Positions 31,900-39,051 of a stretch of 49,150 nt of DNA are shown piece by piece. Within the stretch, counting starts at the first letter, position 1. Each line of letters opens with the position of its first letter. The translations under genes and the position numbers were made by a program. The notes under the pieces are model-generated. The model was not told the origin of the DNA and ran no database searches. It saw nothing but the letters and a program-made list of their open reading frames with translations. Origin of the DNA: an uncultured Ezakiella sp. (GTDB lineage: Bacteria > Bacillota > Clostridia > Tissierellales > Peptoniphilaceae); contig CAMYPV010000002.1 in the NCBI GenBank assembly GCA_947293975.1, forward strand, positions 1-49,150, given 5' to 3'.

Positions 31900-33110
31900 T
31901 ATAATCCAAAATCCTTTCTTTGTGCCGTCCTCGGTCTTTGATTCTTTGTGATGTGGCTGTATATCGCGTATCTTAATGCGTCCATGGCGTCGTCGTTTTC
32001 CTTGAGTGGCTCGCCGTTTGATTTCCACGCGTATAGGCTCAACTCTTTTGCCGTCTGCGTGGCCTCGGGTGCTATGAATAGCTTGTTTTGCTTGAATAGC
32101 CTTGCCACCTGCTCTATGCCCGATATGATCGCTTTGTCTGCATTGACTGCAAGCAATCCTTCGCGTTTAAATCGTGCCACGTGTTCGGGCCTTGCAGAGT
32201 CGCAGTAGAATATAATATTGCCGTGTCTGCTTTTGATTTCCCTTGCAACCTCGCACCAGTAGTCGATTTCTTGGTGCTGTGCGATGTGTTCCTCCAACAA
32301 ATAATGGTTGCCGTCATCATCAATCCCAATAACAAGTATCGCGCCCAAGTGTTCGTATCCCCAGTCGACGCCCGCGATGATTGTTTTGATTTTGCTTGGG
32401 TCATCTATGGCCTTGATGTGGATTGCTGGGTCGTAATCTTTATAAATAACACCCTCGGCTGTTACCCATTTGCCAAGTATATCTCGGTCGGTGAACATTC
32501 CCGATGGTGTTGATTCAACAATACCCTCGATGTATTCAGGGTCGAGGGTCGTGTTGTCAAATAATGTGAAATTGTAATGCGCAATGTTTAATTGCCCGTT
32601 TGATAATCTGTTCCACGCGTTGTCGATATAGTCTATCTTGATTGGGTGCATCGGGTTTTCGGTGTTCGTGTCCATAAATATCCGTGCACCCTCGTATGAG
32701 CAACGAGATATGACCTCTTTGATGAATGTGTCGTGGAGGGTGGTCGCTTCGTTGATAAAGGCGCCTGCTGCGGTGAAACCTCTAACTTTCTTGTAGCTGG
32801 AGGCGTTGTCGCCATCGAATAAATAAACGCGATTTCCGAATATCTCCACGGCATTTGACTTGTTTGGTGTTAATTCCTTGCCGATGATGATTTCAAGATC
32901 ATCAAGCACATTTCTGCGGATTGACGATTGGTTCGTGCCACCGAGTATAAAGGACAGTCCTTGGTCTTTAAATCGTGCTATATGATGCAGAAACATCAAG
33001 TCGGTTATAAATGTTTTGCCCGCTCTTTTTGCGCCCGATAAAATGAATATACGCGGGTTCTCCTCCAAAAATGTTTTGTAGACCTGCGATTGTTTTTTAG
33101 TTAACTGCAT
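31899..33110 (-). CDS. terL: Terminase large subunit
   Basis: A 403-residue packaging motor. The ATPase half has Walker A SGAKRAGKT (about residue 25) and Walker B GAFINEA (about 115). The nuclease half has GVDWGYEHLGAILVIG, IIFYCDSARPEHVARF and ENDDAMDALRYAI, the three acidic RNase H-like motifs of the Terminase_3/PBSX group. Length is normal. It overlaps the small subunit by 14 bp. Confidence 0.95.
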   Translation of the reverse strand: MQLTKKQSQVYKTFLEENPRIFILSGAKRAGKTFITDLMFLHHIARFKDQGLSFILGGTNQSSIRRNVLDDLEIIIGKELTPNKSNAVEIFGNRVYLFDGDNASSYKKVRGFTAAGAFINEATTLHDTFIKEVISRCSYEGARIFMDTNTENPMHPIKIDYIDNAWNRLSNGQLNIAHYNFTLFDNTTLDPEYIEGIVESTPSGMFTDRDILGKWVTAEGVIYKDYDPAIHIKAIDDPSKIKTIIAGVDWGYEHLGAILVIGIDDDGNHYLLEEHIAQHQEIDYWCEVAREIKSRHGNIIFYCDSARPEHVARFKREGLLAVNADKAIISGIEQVARLFKQNKLFIAPEATQTAKELSLYAWKSNGEPLKENDDAMDALRYAIYSHITKNQRPRTAQRKDFGL

Positions 33111-33564
33111 TTCTCATCGCCTCATCTAGATCGATAAAAATGTTCGCGATTCTGTCTTCTGTGGTCTCGCTTGCGTCTTTCGGTTTGTCGCGCCATTTGT
33201 CAGGCTTGCGGTTCTTCAGCCAGAATATCTGCGCCGTCGTGTCGGGTTTGATGTATCGCTTGAATATCTCTTTGCGTTTGGTGACCACGCCGTTGACCTC
33301 GGAGATGTATGTTTTTTCCTCCTCGATGTATCCGCCCATGGCGTTTTTATACAATGCGTTCTCTACTTCGAAGTCTACGACCTCTTTTCCTCTTTTTAAG
33401 GCGTTACATATGGGAGTATAACGCTTTTTCCATTGAGTCAAGGTCTTCCTATTAATGCCGATGTTCTTTGCAATTTGCTCCTCGGTAAGTCCATCGCGCG
33501 CCCAAGCTGCAATCTTTATTAAATTGTCATCTTCTAGCCACTCTTGGTACTTACTTCGTGCCAA
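33097..33564 (-). CDS. terS: Terminase small subunit
   Basis: A 155-residue DNA-recognition subunit. The N-terminal HTH (LIKIAAWARDGLTEEQIAKN with IGINRKTLTQWKKRY) is followed by an oligomerisation region and IKPDTTAQIFWLKNRKPDKWRDK, a motif typical of PBSX-type small terminases. It selects the pac or cos site. It precedes the large subunit as usual. Confidence 0.88.
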   Translation of the reverse strand: MARSKYQEWLEDDNLIKIAAWARDGLTEEQIAKNIGINRKTLTQWKKRYTPICNALKRGKEVVDFEVENALYKNAMGGYIEEEKTYISEVNGVVTKRKEIFKRYIKPDTTAQIFWLKNRKPDKWRDKPKDASETTEDRIANIFIDLDEAMRNAVN

Positions 33565-33574
33565 ATAATCACCT

Positions 33575-34843
33575 CTAATTTATCTTAACTGCTTTCTTGC
33601 CAGTCATTTCTTCCCATCTTTGAATAATAATATCAATGTATTTCGGTTCATATTCCATCATGTAACACTTTCTGTTTAATTCCTCGCATGCCAGCAAGGT
33701 TGTTCCGCTACCTCCAAATAGATCCATCACACTTTCTCCTATTCTGCTACTTCTTGAAACCTGTTCAGCAATTAATTTCACTGGTTTGGTTGTTGGATGG
33801 TATTCGCTTTTAATTGGTTTGTCATACAATAGCGTTGTTGTTCCGTCACTCATGTACGCCTCTAGCTCTTTGATGTAGTCGTCTTTCTCTTTCTCAGACA
33901 TTTGATTGACTGGTTTTTGCGTTGTCGGTGCAGTCGTTGCTGTGAAGTCGCTGTTGTAATAATGTCCTGCGCCTTCTTTCCAACCGTACAAACATGGCTC
34001 ATGCTTCCAGTTGTAATCTTGCCTTGAAAGTGTAGCGGTACTTTTTACCCATACTAGAACTTGCTTGTCTTGAAGTCCTGCGTCTCTTAACGCTTTTAAA
34101 AAATCAAACCTTGCAAATTCTGAATGCCAGATGTAAAATACCCCCCCCGGTTTCAAAGAATTATATATATTTTCGTACATTTTTAGAAGAAAATTATAAA
34201 TTTCTAAACCACTTAAATTGTCATTGGTGATTTTGTCTCTTTCCTTGTTAACGCCTCCACCATAATCTATAAAGTACGGTGGGTCTGTTACGACTAGATC
34301 CATCTTGTTTCCTTGGGTTAGTTTTTCCACATCCTTGGGATCTGTGCTATCTCCACACATCAAATAATGCTCGCCCAGCTGATATATTTCGCCACGCCTT
34401 GCTGTAGGTGCAACTTCTTCGATTTCCTTTTCCATTAAATCGTTTATATCTTCGATTGCTTGGTCAAGGTTCTCTATTTGCACAAATCCGTACTTGGTCA
34501 TGTCGATATCAAGCTCGCCGATTTCTTCTTTGAGTTTATCCAAATCCCAGTCACTTAACTCGGCGACTTTATTATCCGCCAATCTGAATGCCTTGATTTG
34601 CTCGTCTGTTAAATCATCTGCAACTATGCACGGCACTTCTTCAATGCCGAGTTTTTTGCAGGCTTTTAATCTTGTATGCCCTGCGACTATCACGCCGTCT
34701 TGGTCAATTATAATTGGCACTTTGAATCCAAACTCTTTTATGCTCTCGGCTAGTGCGTCGACGCCTTGGTCGTTGTGGCGCGGGTTGTTTTCGTATGGCA
34801 CTAGCTCGTCTATATTTTTATAAATTATTTCTGTCTTATTCAT
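33575..34843 (-). CDS. ParB-like domain fused to DNA methyltransferase
   Basis: A 422-residue protein. Residues about 5-110 are a ParB/Srx-type domain (YENNPRHND, ESIKEFGFKVPIIIDQDG, AGHTRLKACKKLG). Residues about 150-420 are a beta-class N6-adenine or N4-cytosine methyltransferase: catalytic TDPPYF (motif IV, about residue 187) and the SAM-binding DLFGGSGTT (motif I, about 385). It is the first late gene and would modify phage DNA before packaging. A run of eight G lies in the LKPGGVFYI segment. No partner restriction nuclease is seen. Confidence 0.9.
   Translation of the reverse strand: MNKTEIIYKNIDELVPYENNPRHNDQGVDALAESIKEFGFKVPIIIDQDGVIVAGHTRLKACKKLGIEEVPCIVADDLTDEQIKAFRLADNKVAELSDWDLDKLKEEIGELDIDMTKYGFVQIENLDQAIEDINDLMEKEIEEVAPTARRGEIYQLGEHYLMCGDSTDPKDVEKLTQGNKMDLVVTDPPYFIDYGGGVNKERDKITNDNLSGLEIYNFLLKMYENIYNSLKPGGVFYIWHSEFARFDFLKALRDAGLQDKQVLVWVKSTATLSRQDYNWKHEPCLYGWKEGAGHYYNSDFTATTAPTTQKPVNQMSEKEKDDYIKELEAYMSDGTTTLLYDKPIKSEYHPTTKPVKLIAEQVSRSSRIGESVMDLFGGSGTTLLACEELNRKCYMMEYEPKYIDIIIQRWEEMTGKKAVKIN
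34141..34148 (-). repeat. G8 homopolymer in the methyltransferase gene
   Basis: Eight consecutive C on the plus strand, inside codons for Pro-Gly-Gly-Val. A slip would truncate the enzyme before motif I. Confidence 0.85.
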
Positions 34844-34867
34844 TAAATCGTCCTTTCTTTTATGTAC

Positions 34868-34894
34868 GAAAAAAGCAGCTTTAGGCGAGCTGCT
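34868..34894 (-). terminator. Terminator in the leader of the late operon
   Basis: Stem AGCAGCT (34874-34880) pairs with AGCTGCT (34888-34894), with a 7-base loop and six T. It lies between the late promoter (34981) and the first late gene (34843), so it either ends early transcripts or acts as an attenuator of the late operon. Confidence 0.8.
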
Positions 34895-34980
34895 CTTTTC
34901 TAAACCTTATGGAGGCTTCTTATGGAATTTTGAAAACTTTTGAAAACCATAGTGTCGTTTTGTCAAAACCTTACACTATT

Positions 34981-35018
34981 ATTATACCACAAACATATCT
35001 CCAGAAATGTCCAGAAAA
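34981..35018 (-). promoter_or_regulatory. Probable activator-dependent late promoter
   Basis: An extended -10 (TGGTATAAT; box is the complement of 34981-34986) has no good -35. Instead the -35 zone holds two direct copies of TTTCTGG (plus strand CCAGAAA at 35001 and 35011) exactly 10 bp apart, a likely activator site. The gene just upstream encodes a sigma-like late regulator. The leader 34895-34975 can form a stem TAGTGT/ACACTA with an inner GTTTT/AAAAC; no gene is seen in this 191-bp gap. Confidence 0.6.
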
Positions 35019-35034
35019 CTCCACTCTTTCGAGA

Positions 35035-35454
35035 TTACGATGATTTTAAAATCTTTCTTAATTCGTTCAGCGCTTTTCCGTGTATTTCGTGTATGCGTGA
35101 TTGTGAGTAGTGCATTTCGCTGCTGACCTCTTGCCATTGGTAGCCCTCGAAGTATCTCAGCTCTAGTACGAGGCTTTGTTCGTGCGTTAAGTTTGAGATT
35201 GCCTCGCTGTATCGTTCCTCTATACTGATTAGACGGTCGATTTGCTCTTTCTTTTGCTCCTGGAGTTCTGTGATTCTATCGATGATGTCATCGAGTGTGC
35301 TGTCGTCTGTCATTGTCGGTCTTTTTGGTAGTCCTGTAACCTGCGGACTTTTGATGCAGGTTTTGTTCGCTTCAAGCTCCTCGATTTGTCTGGCAATTGA
35401 TTTCACTCTTTGGCGTATAACCGTTATTTGCTTGAGTTCGTCCTTGATATCCAT
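35035..35454 (-). CDS. Sigma-like late transcription regulator (DUF1492/ArpU type)
   Basis: A 139-residue protein. The N-terminal two thirds are helical; the C-terminal part (ISNLTHEQSLVLELRYFEGY, QWQEVSSEMHYSQSRIHEIH, KALNELRKIL) is a sigma-70 region 4-type HTH. Such proteins end the early operon in many Firmicute phages and activate late transcription. The late promoter lies directly downstream of its stop codon. Confidence 0.82.
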   Translation of the reverse strand: MDIKDELKQITVIRQRVKSIARQIEELEANKTCIKSPQVTGLPKRPTMTDDSTLDDIIDRITELQEQKKEQIDRLISIEERYSEAISNLTHEQSLVLELRYFEGYQWQEVSSEMHYSQSRIHEIHGKALNELRKILKSS

Positions 35455-35793
35455 CTACAAATCCTCATCTTGCAGGTCATCCTCTTTGACGAAGCTGCCA
35501 TTAATAAGCATTCCCTTGCGGCCCCAAACTTCCAATAGCGCCGATTCTATGCATTCTTCGATGTTCAGTCCTGCCGATTCTGCAAAGTTAACGAGGGCAA
35601 TATACACATCGCCCACGGCGTCTATCATCGCCCGTCTGTTGCTGCGTGTTGTTGCTGCTGCAAGCTCGCCGACTTCCTCAGTGATTTTTAGTAATTCCGT
35701 TTTGCAGCTAAGAGTGTTGATTCCGTGCTTTTTTGCCCAAGCCTTTGTCTTTTCAGTTAAGCAGTCAATCCTGCCAACGCATTTGCATGTCAT
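35455..35793 (-). CDS. MazG-like nucleotide pyrophosphohydrolase (first)
   Basis: A 112-residue protein. The helix pair LLKITEEVGELAAATTRS (E-E-x-G-E) and MIDAVGDVYIALVNFAES (D-x-x-D-like GD) form the metal site of the MazG/all-alpha NTP-PPase fold. The N-terminus has Cys residues (TCKCVGRIDC). Phage MazG proteins hydrolyse non-canonical nucleotides or lower ppGpp; the substrate is unknown. The C-terminal INGSFVKEDDL matches the end of the second MazG gene at 37397. Confidence 0.85.
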   Translation of the reverse strand: MTCKCVGRIDCLTEKTKAWAKKHGINTLSCKTELLKITEEVGELAAATTRSNRRAMIDAVGDVYIALVNFAESAGLNIEECIESALLEVWGRKGMLINGSFVKEDDLQDEDL

Positions 35794-35993
35794 TTTCTAC
35801 CTCCTTTATCTTTTAATAATTCTGTGTATATAAATTTCTCTAACGCTTTCTTTGATTTTAATTCTTTGCAAATTTTTTCTAAATGTTTTTGATCGCGATA
35901 ATCCTTAATCGCTGCGTATATGAGTGCTATTGCGACTACGCCAATCCAGGCGATTAAAATTACTATAATTAAATTCAATAATTCCGATATCAT
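35790..35993 (-). CDS. Small membrane protein
   Basis: A 67-residue protein with one N-terminal membrane helix (LLNLIIVILIAWIGVVAIAL) and a basic cytoplasmic tail (KDYRDQKHLEKICKELKSKK). Family not recognised. It overlaps its neighbours by 4 bp on both sides. Confidence 0.6.
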   Translation of the reverse strand: MISELLNLIIVILIAWIGVVAIALIYAAIKDYRDQKHLEKICKELKSKKALEKFIYTELLKDKGGRK

Positions 35994-36325
35994 TTCATCT
36001 TATCTCCCACTATCTCTAGTGCATCCTCTATGCTACGCGCCACGCCGTATAGTATCGGTTCTTTTTCAAAATATGCTTTGAACACTTTTTGATGCTCAGA
36101 AAGCCTACCCGTCTCGGTCTTTATTTCGATTGCAAAAAACTTGCCGTCCTTGCGTCTGTAACCGAAGATGTCGGGAAAGCCCTTGGGCAGTCCTGTGCTG
36201 ACATATCGATTGTCGACTTTGAACTGCCCGACATTTGCCCTGAATACCTCGCAGGTGTATGATAGCGCCTGCATGATTTGTTTTTGCAATGCGCTTTCTT
36301 TGATTTTTGGCGCTTTGTTATTCAA
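35990..36325 (-). CDS. VRR-NUC domain nuclease
   Basis: A 111-residue stand-alone VRR-NUC protein of the PD-(D/E)XK superfamily. Catalytic residues are visible in order: E of KESALQKQ, then FPDIFGY (D), FAIEIKTETGRL (E-x-K), and LSEHQKVF (Q/H motif). It is a small DNA nuclease, probably acting on branched DNA. It is common beside late regulators in Firmicute phages. Confidence 0.9.
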   Translation of the reverse strand: MNNKAPKIKESALQKQIMQALSYTCEVFRANVGQFKVDNRYVSTGLPKGFPDIFGYRRKDGKFFAIEIKTETGRLSEHQKVFKAYFEKEPILYGVARSIEDALEIVGDKMK

Positions 36326-36509
36326 TATATCCTCCTAGGTACTGATTGGTGTCTTCGTCGATTTTGCATTTGCTGATTCTGCAACAATCCAGTTTTAAAC
36401 CCTTGGCTCTCGCCTCGGCTTCTTCTCGACTGCTAAATACACCAAATAGGACTATTTGCGCACCCCATCCTTCTCCGTAGACATTCGCCGTTAAAATGTA
36501 AACTATCAT
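36318..36509 (-). CDS. Hypothetical early protein
   Basis: A 63-residue protein: a strand (IVYILTANVYGEG), FGVFSSREEAEARAKGLKL resembling a helix after a strand, and a C-terminal Cys/Asp region. Family not recognised. It overlaps the neighbouring genes by 8 and 4 bp. Confidence 0.55.
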   Translation of the reverse strand: MIVYILTANVYGEGWGAQIVLFGVFSSREEAEARAKGLKLDCCRISKCKIDEDTNQYLGGYIE

Positions 36510-36937
36510 TCCTCTATCCCCTTAAAATATTTCTTAATCATTTCTTCACGTGGCAAGTGTTCCACGCGAAAATTCTTCATATCTTCGAATCTCATCCAAC
36601 CAATCCTGCGTACAAATCCATTTAAGTCTGGAGTTGCCAATAATGGCCGCCCTTCGATGTAGCTGTAAAGAATGTATACTTTATCCTCCGCTTTTTCTTC
36701 TTCCCTTAAATCTAGCGGCGTTTTTACATATTCACAAAAGATTTCAAATAGTGCTTCTTGTATCTCTGCTGGATAATCGTCGAATCTTTTGCATAATGTG
36801 AATGCATACATTTTATCTCTATATATTGCCGCTACTGGTTCTTTTGTGATGATATCAAAAAATTTAACAGAATTATTCTCGCCTTCGCTGTAAATATTGT
36901 ATTTATATACTTTTTTCTTTAATGTTTCTGTTTTCAT
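36506..36937 (-). CDS. DUF1642-like phage protein
   Basis: A 143-residue protein. The pattern VAAIYRDKMYAFTLC...RFDDYP followed by EIFCEYVKTPLDLREE is shared with the next upstream gene (VAIVDTEVRFSADL, GFDDL, VEYARTPIEEREE), so the two are paralogues. The C-terminal part (KVYILYSYIEGRPLLATPDL) recurs in the 38528 protein. These resemble the DUF1642 group of small early proteins in Firmicute phages; function unknown. Confidence 0.6.
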   Translation of the reverse strand: MKTETLKKKVYKYNIYSEGENNSVKFFDIITKEPVAAIYRDKMYAFTLCKRFDDYPAEIQEALFEIFCEYVKTPLDLREEEKAEDKVYILYSYIEGRPLLATPDLNGFVRRIGWMRFEDMKNFRVEHLPREEMIKKYFKGIEE

Positions 36938-37400
36938 TCTTCCACCTCAATTAGCTCAAAATCTTCAAGGTCTGTGTTGAATTTTTCTTTAATATTGTCT
37001 ATTTCTGCTTGAGTGAATTGTGTTTTATAACCACACATAGTTGTGCCAGATTCGATTAAATACTTGTTTTCATCAACATAGAAATTTAAACAATTATAAC
37101 TGCCACCATTATTAGTCAACCACTTATGTTTCAAGTAGTATTTCTTCGGTTCTTCCCTTTCTTCAATTGGAGTCCTTGCATATTCAACAATCAGATTAAA
37201 TAGTTTTTCTTTTCGTTCGTGTTTTAAATCGTCAAAACCGCGATAATCTAAATCAGCACTAAAACGAACTTCGGTATCTACAATTGCGACCAATTTATTG
37301 AGTTCAAAGTCGCTAAATATATATATGTCCGCCCATTATGATAAGCCTTGAAATAAAATCCGAGCTCTAAAATTTTATCCTTAAATTCTTTTGTTTTCAT
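36934..37400 (-). pseudogene. DUF1642-like gene split by a frameshift in an AT repeat
   Basis: The ATG at 37400 (MKTKEFKDKILELGF, with a normal ribosome site and ATGA overlap with the MazG gene) opens a frame that stops after 40 residues at 37278. The conserved part (VAIVDTEVRFSADLDYRG and the YARTPIEEREE motif) continues in another frame down to 36934. The frames join if one AT unit is removed from the (AT)5 run at 37317-37326, giving about 154 residues and aligning with the paralogue at 36506. The gene is either broken or switchable by repeat slippage. A downstream ATG at 37293 could give a 119-residue fragment. Confidence 0.7.
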
Positions 37401-37783
37401 TCTTTCAAATCCTCCTCTTTGATAAATTTTCCGCCCACAGTTTTGCCTTTTCTGTTTTTAATTTTGTTATATGCCATTTCCAAGCACTCGACTGGATCAA
37501 TCCCAAGTTGATAACAGTGGACTAGCAAGGTTACAAAGATGTCTCCCATCTCCATCATTGCCTTTTTTGTAATTCTTTCGTGTTCGGCTTTGTGTGTAGA
37601 TGGTATATCTTCTTGTCTATCTCTATAATACTTTCTGTAGTTGTGCAAGATGTCGAATTCAGTTTTGTATTCAAACACCTCTTCGATGAACTTCATAAAC
37701 TGTTTATCTGCGTTTTCAGGTTTTGTTAATTCGTGACTGTCCGCCCAGTCTAGTACCTTACTTTCTAACTCTTTAAAGTCCAT
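37397..37783 (-). CDS. MazG-like nucleotide pyrophosphohydrolase (second)
   Basis: A 128-residue protein. Helices QFMKFIEEVFEYKTEFDIL (E-E-x-x-E) and KKAMMEMGDIFVTLLVHCYQ (GD) give the MazG metal site. Its end, GKTVGGKFIKEEDL, matches that of the 35455 protein (INGSFVKEDDL), so the genes may be old duplicates with diverged centres. Substrate unknown. Confidence 0.85.
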   Translation of the reverse strand: MDFKELESKVLDWADSHELTKPENADKQFMKFIEEVFEYKTEFDILHNYRKYYRDRQEDIPSTHKAEHERITKKAMMEMGDIFVTLLVHCYQLGIDPVECLEMAYNKIKNRKGKTVGGKFIKEEDLKE

Positions 37784-37803
37784 TTTTACCTCCTATTCGT
37801 GAT

Positions 37804-37876
37804 TAATCGTGCAACTAATCGTGTAATTATTCTTTTAATCGGCTATTTAAAGCCATTTAATCGTGAGTTAATCGTG
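37804..37876. repeat. Cluster of TAATCGTG repeats
   Basis: Perfect TAATCGTG starts at 37804, 37816, 37858 and 37869, with a degenerate copy at 37836. Two pairs flank a small hairpin, GGCTATTTAAAGCC (37841-37854). The cluster fills the gap between the MazG and YopX-like genes and looks like a protein-binding site. Confidence 0.65.
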
Positions 37877-38051
37877 CGTGTTTTTTACTCAACTCTTTAC
37901 TGTTTTGTAAAAGTTTAAATCTTTTCTGCTCGTCATCTCTAAACCATACACCTGTAACTTTGTCCATAAATTTAAGCATATTGTCGATAATCATAAAATT
38001 TGTATACATTTCTCTCTGTGTGTCCCAAGCTTTGAAATCTACTTTTTTCAT
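37857..38051 (-). CDS. Short YopX-like protein
   Basis: A 64-residue protein. The start KKVDFKAWDTQREMYTNFMIID resembles the N-terminus of YopX proteins (FRAWD...K-MY), which are normally twice as long. The C-terminal end (LSKKHARLTHD) is encoded by the AAAGAGTTGAG and CACGATTA repeats, so the gene may be a truncated YopX whose end was supplied by repeat DNA. It starts in ATGA overlap with the upstream gene. Confidence 0.55.
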   Translation of the reverse strand: MKKVDFKAWDTQREMYTNFMIIDNMLKFMDKVTGVWFRDDEQKRFKLLQNSKELSKKHARLTHD

Positions 38052-38206
38052 TCTTCCACCACAATCTCTTCAACACGTAAATTACTTTTTGACGAATCCC
38101 CTAAATGAGATATAGGGTCTAAAAGTGTATCCATCATTTCTTCCAAATCTTTTACTTTCCAATCATCGTATGTTTCAAAAAGAAAAGATATTTTAAATAG
38201 CTTCAT
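38048..38206 (-). CDS. Small hypothetical early protein
   Basis: A 52-residue protein (MKLFKISFLFETYDDWKV...) with an acidic C-terminus (NLRVEEIVVEE). The ATG at 38206 has a perfect AGGAGG site. Family not recognised. Confidence 0.55.
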   Translation of the reverse strand: MKLFKISFLFETYDDWKVKDLEEMMDTLLDPISHLGDSSKSNLRVEEIVVEE

Positions 38207-38217
38207 TTTTGCCTCCT

Positions 38218-38325
38218 ACTCAACTTTTTGCTATTCTGCTCAACTCTTTGTGAGCGTTGTATTTATCTCACTTGTTGCGATTAATCTTTTCTGCTCAACG
38301 CGAGTGCGTTTTACTCAACTCTTTA
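38218..38325. repeat. Dispersed ACTCAACTCTTT repeats
   Basis: The plus-strand motif CTCAACTCTTT or close variants occurs at 38219, 38239, 38293 (partial) and 38314, and again at 37888 inside the YopX-like gene. TTTTACTCAACTCTTTA is shared exactly between 37884-37899 and 38310-38325 except for the flanks. The 108-bp gap 38207-38314 between two genes consists mainly of these copies. Confidence 0.55.
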
Positions 38326-38506
38326 AATCGTCTGCCCACTCTTCAATTTCCTCAATCATCACAGACGATAAAAGTAGATTGATTTCCTTGTACTTGACAT
38401 TGTCTAAACCAACTATTCTCCTCATTTCACTCTTTTTTGCAAGATATAAAATTTTTCTAAAAAACTTCTCTTGTTTTTGTTCTGTTGTCAATTCTTTAGG
38501 TCCCAC
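38315..38506 (-). CDS. Hypothetical early protein
   Basis: A 63-residue helical, charged protein (KELTTEQKQEKFFRKILYLA, MIEEIEEWADDLKS). Its stop codon lies inside a CTCAACTCTTT repeat. Family not recognised. Confidence 0.5.
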   Translation of the reverse strand: MGPKELTTEQKQEKFFRKILYLAKKSEMRRIVGLDNVKYKEINLLLSSVMIEEIEEWADDLKS

Positions 38507-38527
38507 ATTATCCTCCTATCTTTAGCT

Positions 38528-38722
38528 CTATAAATATTCATCATTTAAATCTGACAGAAATACACTCTTTAAACAATAATCGTGAATATCGACTCCAGCC
38601 ATAGCATCTTGACCTACTTTTGCAAAAATTGAGTTTTTATCAAAACTAACCATTATTACCTCATCTTCAATCCAGTCATAAAGAATGTATATTTTTCCTT
38701 TCATTTCCTCTTTAGCTTCCAC
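38528..38722 (-). CDS. Hypothetical early protein (domain shared with DUF1642-like gene)
   Basis: A 64-residue protein. KGKIYILYDWIEDEVIMVSFDKN resembles KVYILYSYIEGRPLLATPDLN of the 36506 protein, so it may be a detached C-terminal module of that family. The start overlaps the end of the lysozyme-like gene by 22 bp. Confidence 0.5.
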   Translation of the reverse strand: MEAKEEMKGKIYILYDWIEDEVIMVSFDKNSIFAKVGQDAMAGVDIHDYCLKSVFLSDLNDEYL

Positions 38723-39051
38723 ATTATCCTCCTAACTCTTTCCGCCCATACCTCACTATTTGGTGGGCAATACTTTCTCGCGATCGCGTCTATATCCCGT
38801 GGATATTTCGTTTTAATCAATCTACACCAATAATGGATGCCCTCGTTCACGCTTTCGAATCTCTTGCCGTACATTCCAAAGATGTTTTTATCTCTTACCG
38901 CCATTCTGCTATTATGCTCCCAGCCACTCTCGATTACTGCGACAGCTTTCGCGAAATGTGGGTCTATGCCGTATCCTTCGCAAATCGTGAAATCTGGCTG
39001 TGGTTTCGCGAGTAGCATCGTAAGTGCTGCGAGTAAGTTAATCATTTTCAA
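38701..39051 (-). CDS. Lysozyme/glucosaminidase-like protein in the early region
   Basis: A 116-residue protein. A short hydrophobic N-terminus (MINLLAALTMLLA) may export it. The body, FAKAVAVIESGWEHNSRMAV with KNIFGMYGKRFESVNEGIHYW, follows the GH73-type pattern (ESGWG-S-LA...NLFG-KG...F-S--EG). The catalytic Glu would be in IESGW. It lies among replication genes, far from the holin/endolysin pair, so it is probably not the main lysin. It could be a small lytic transglycosylase used during infection or superinfection, or a SAR-type lysin. Confidence 0.65.
   Translation of the reverse strand: MKMINLLAALTMLLAKPQPDFTICEGYGIDPHFAKAVAVIESGWEHNSRMAVRDKNIFGMYGKRFESVNEGIHYWCRLIKTKYPRDIDAIARKYCPPNSEVWAERVRRIMWKLKRK

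Noticed and set aside
34895..34960. A 16-codon leader peptide (starting Met-Val-Phe-Lys) in the late leader
   Set aside because: It has no ribosome site and no obvious regulatory codon run.
38207..38314. Readthrough extension of the 38315 gene (24 more open codons after its TGA)
   Set aside because: The segment is made of the CTCAACTCTTT repeats and has no stimulator context; a coding role is not supported.
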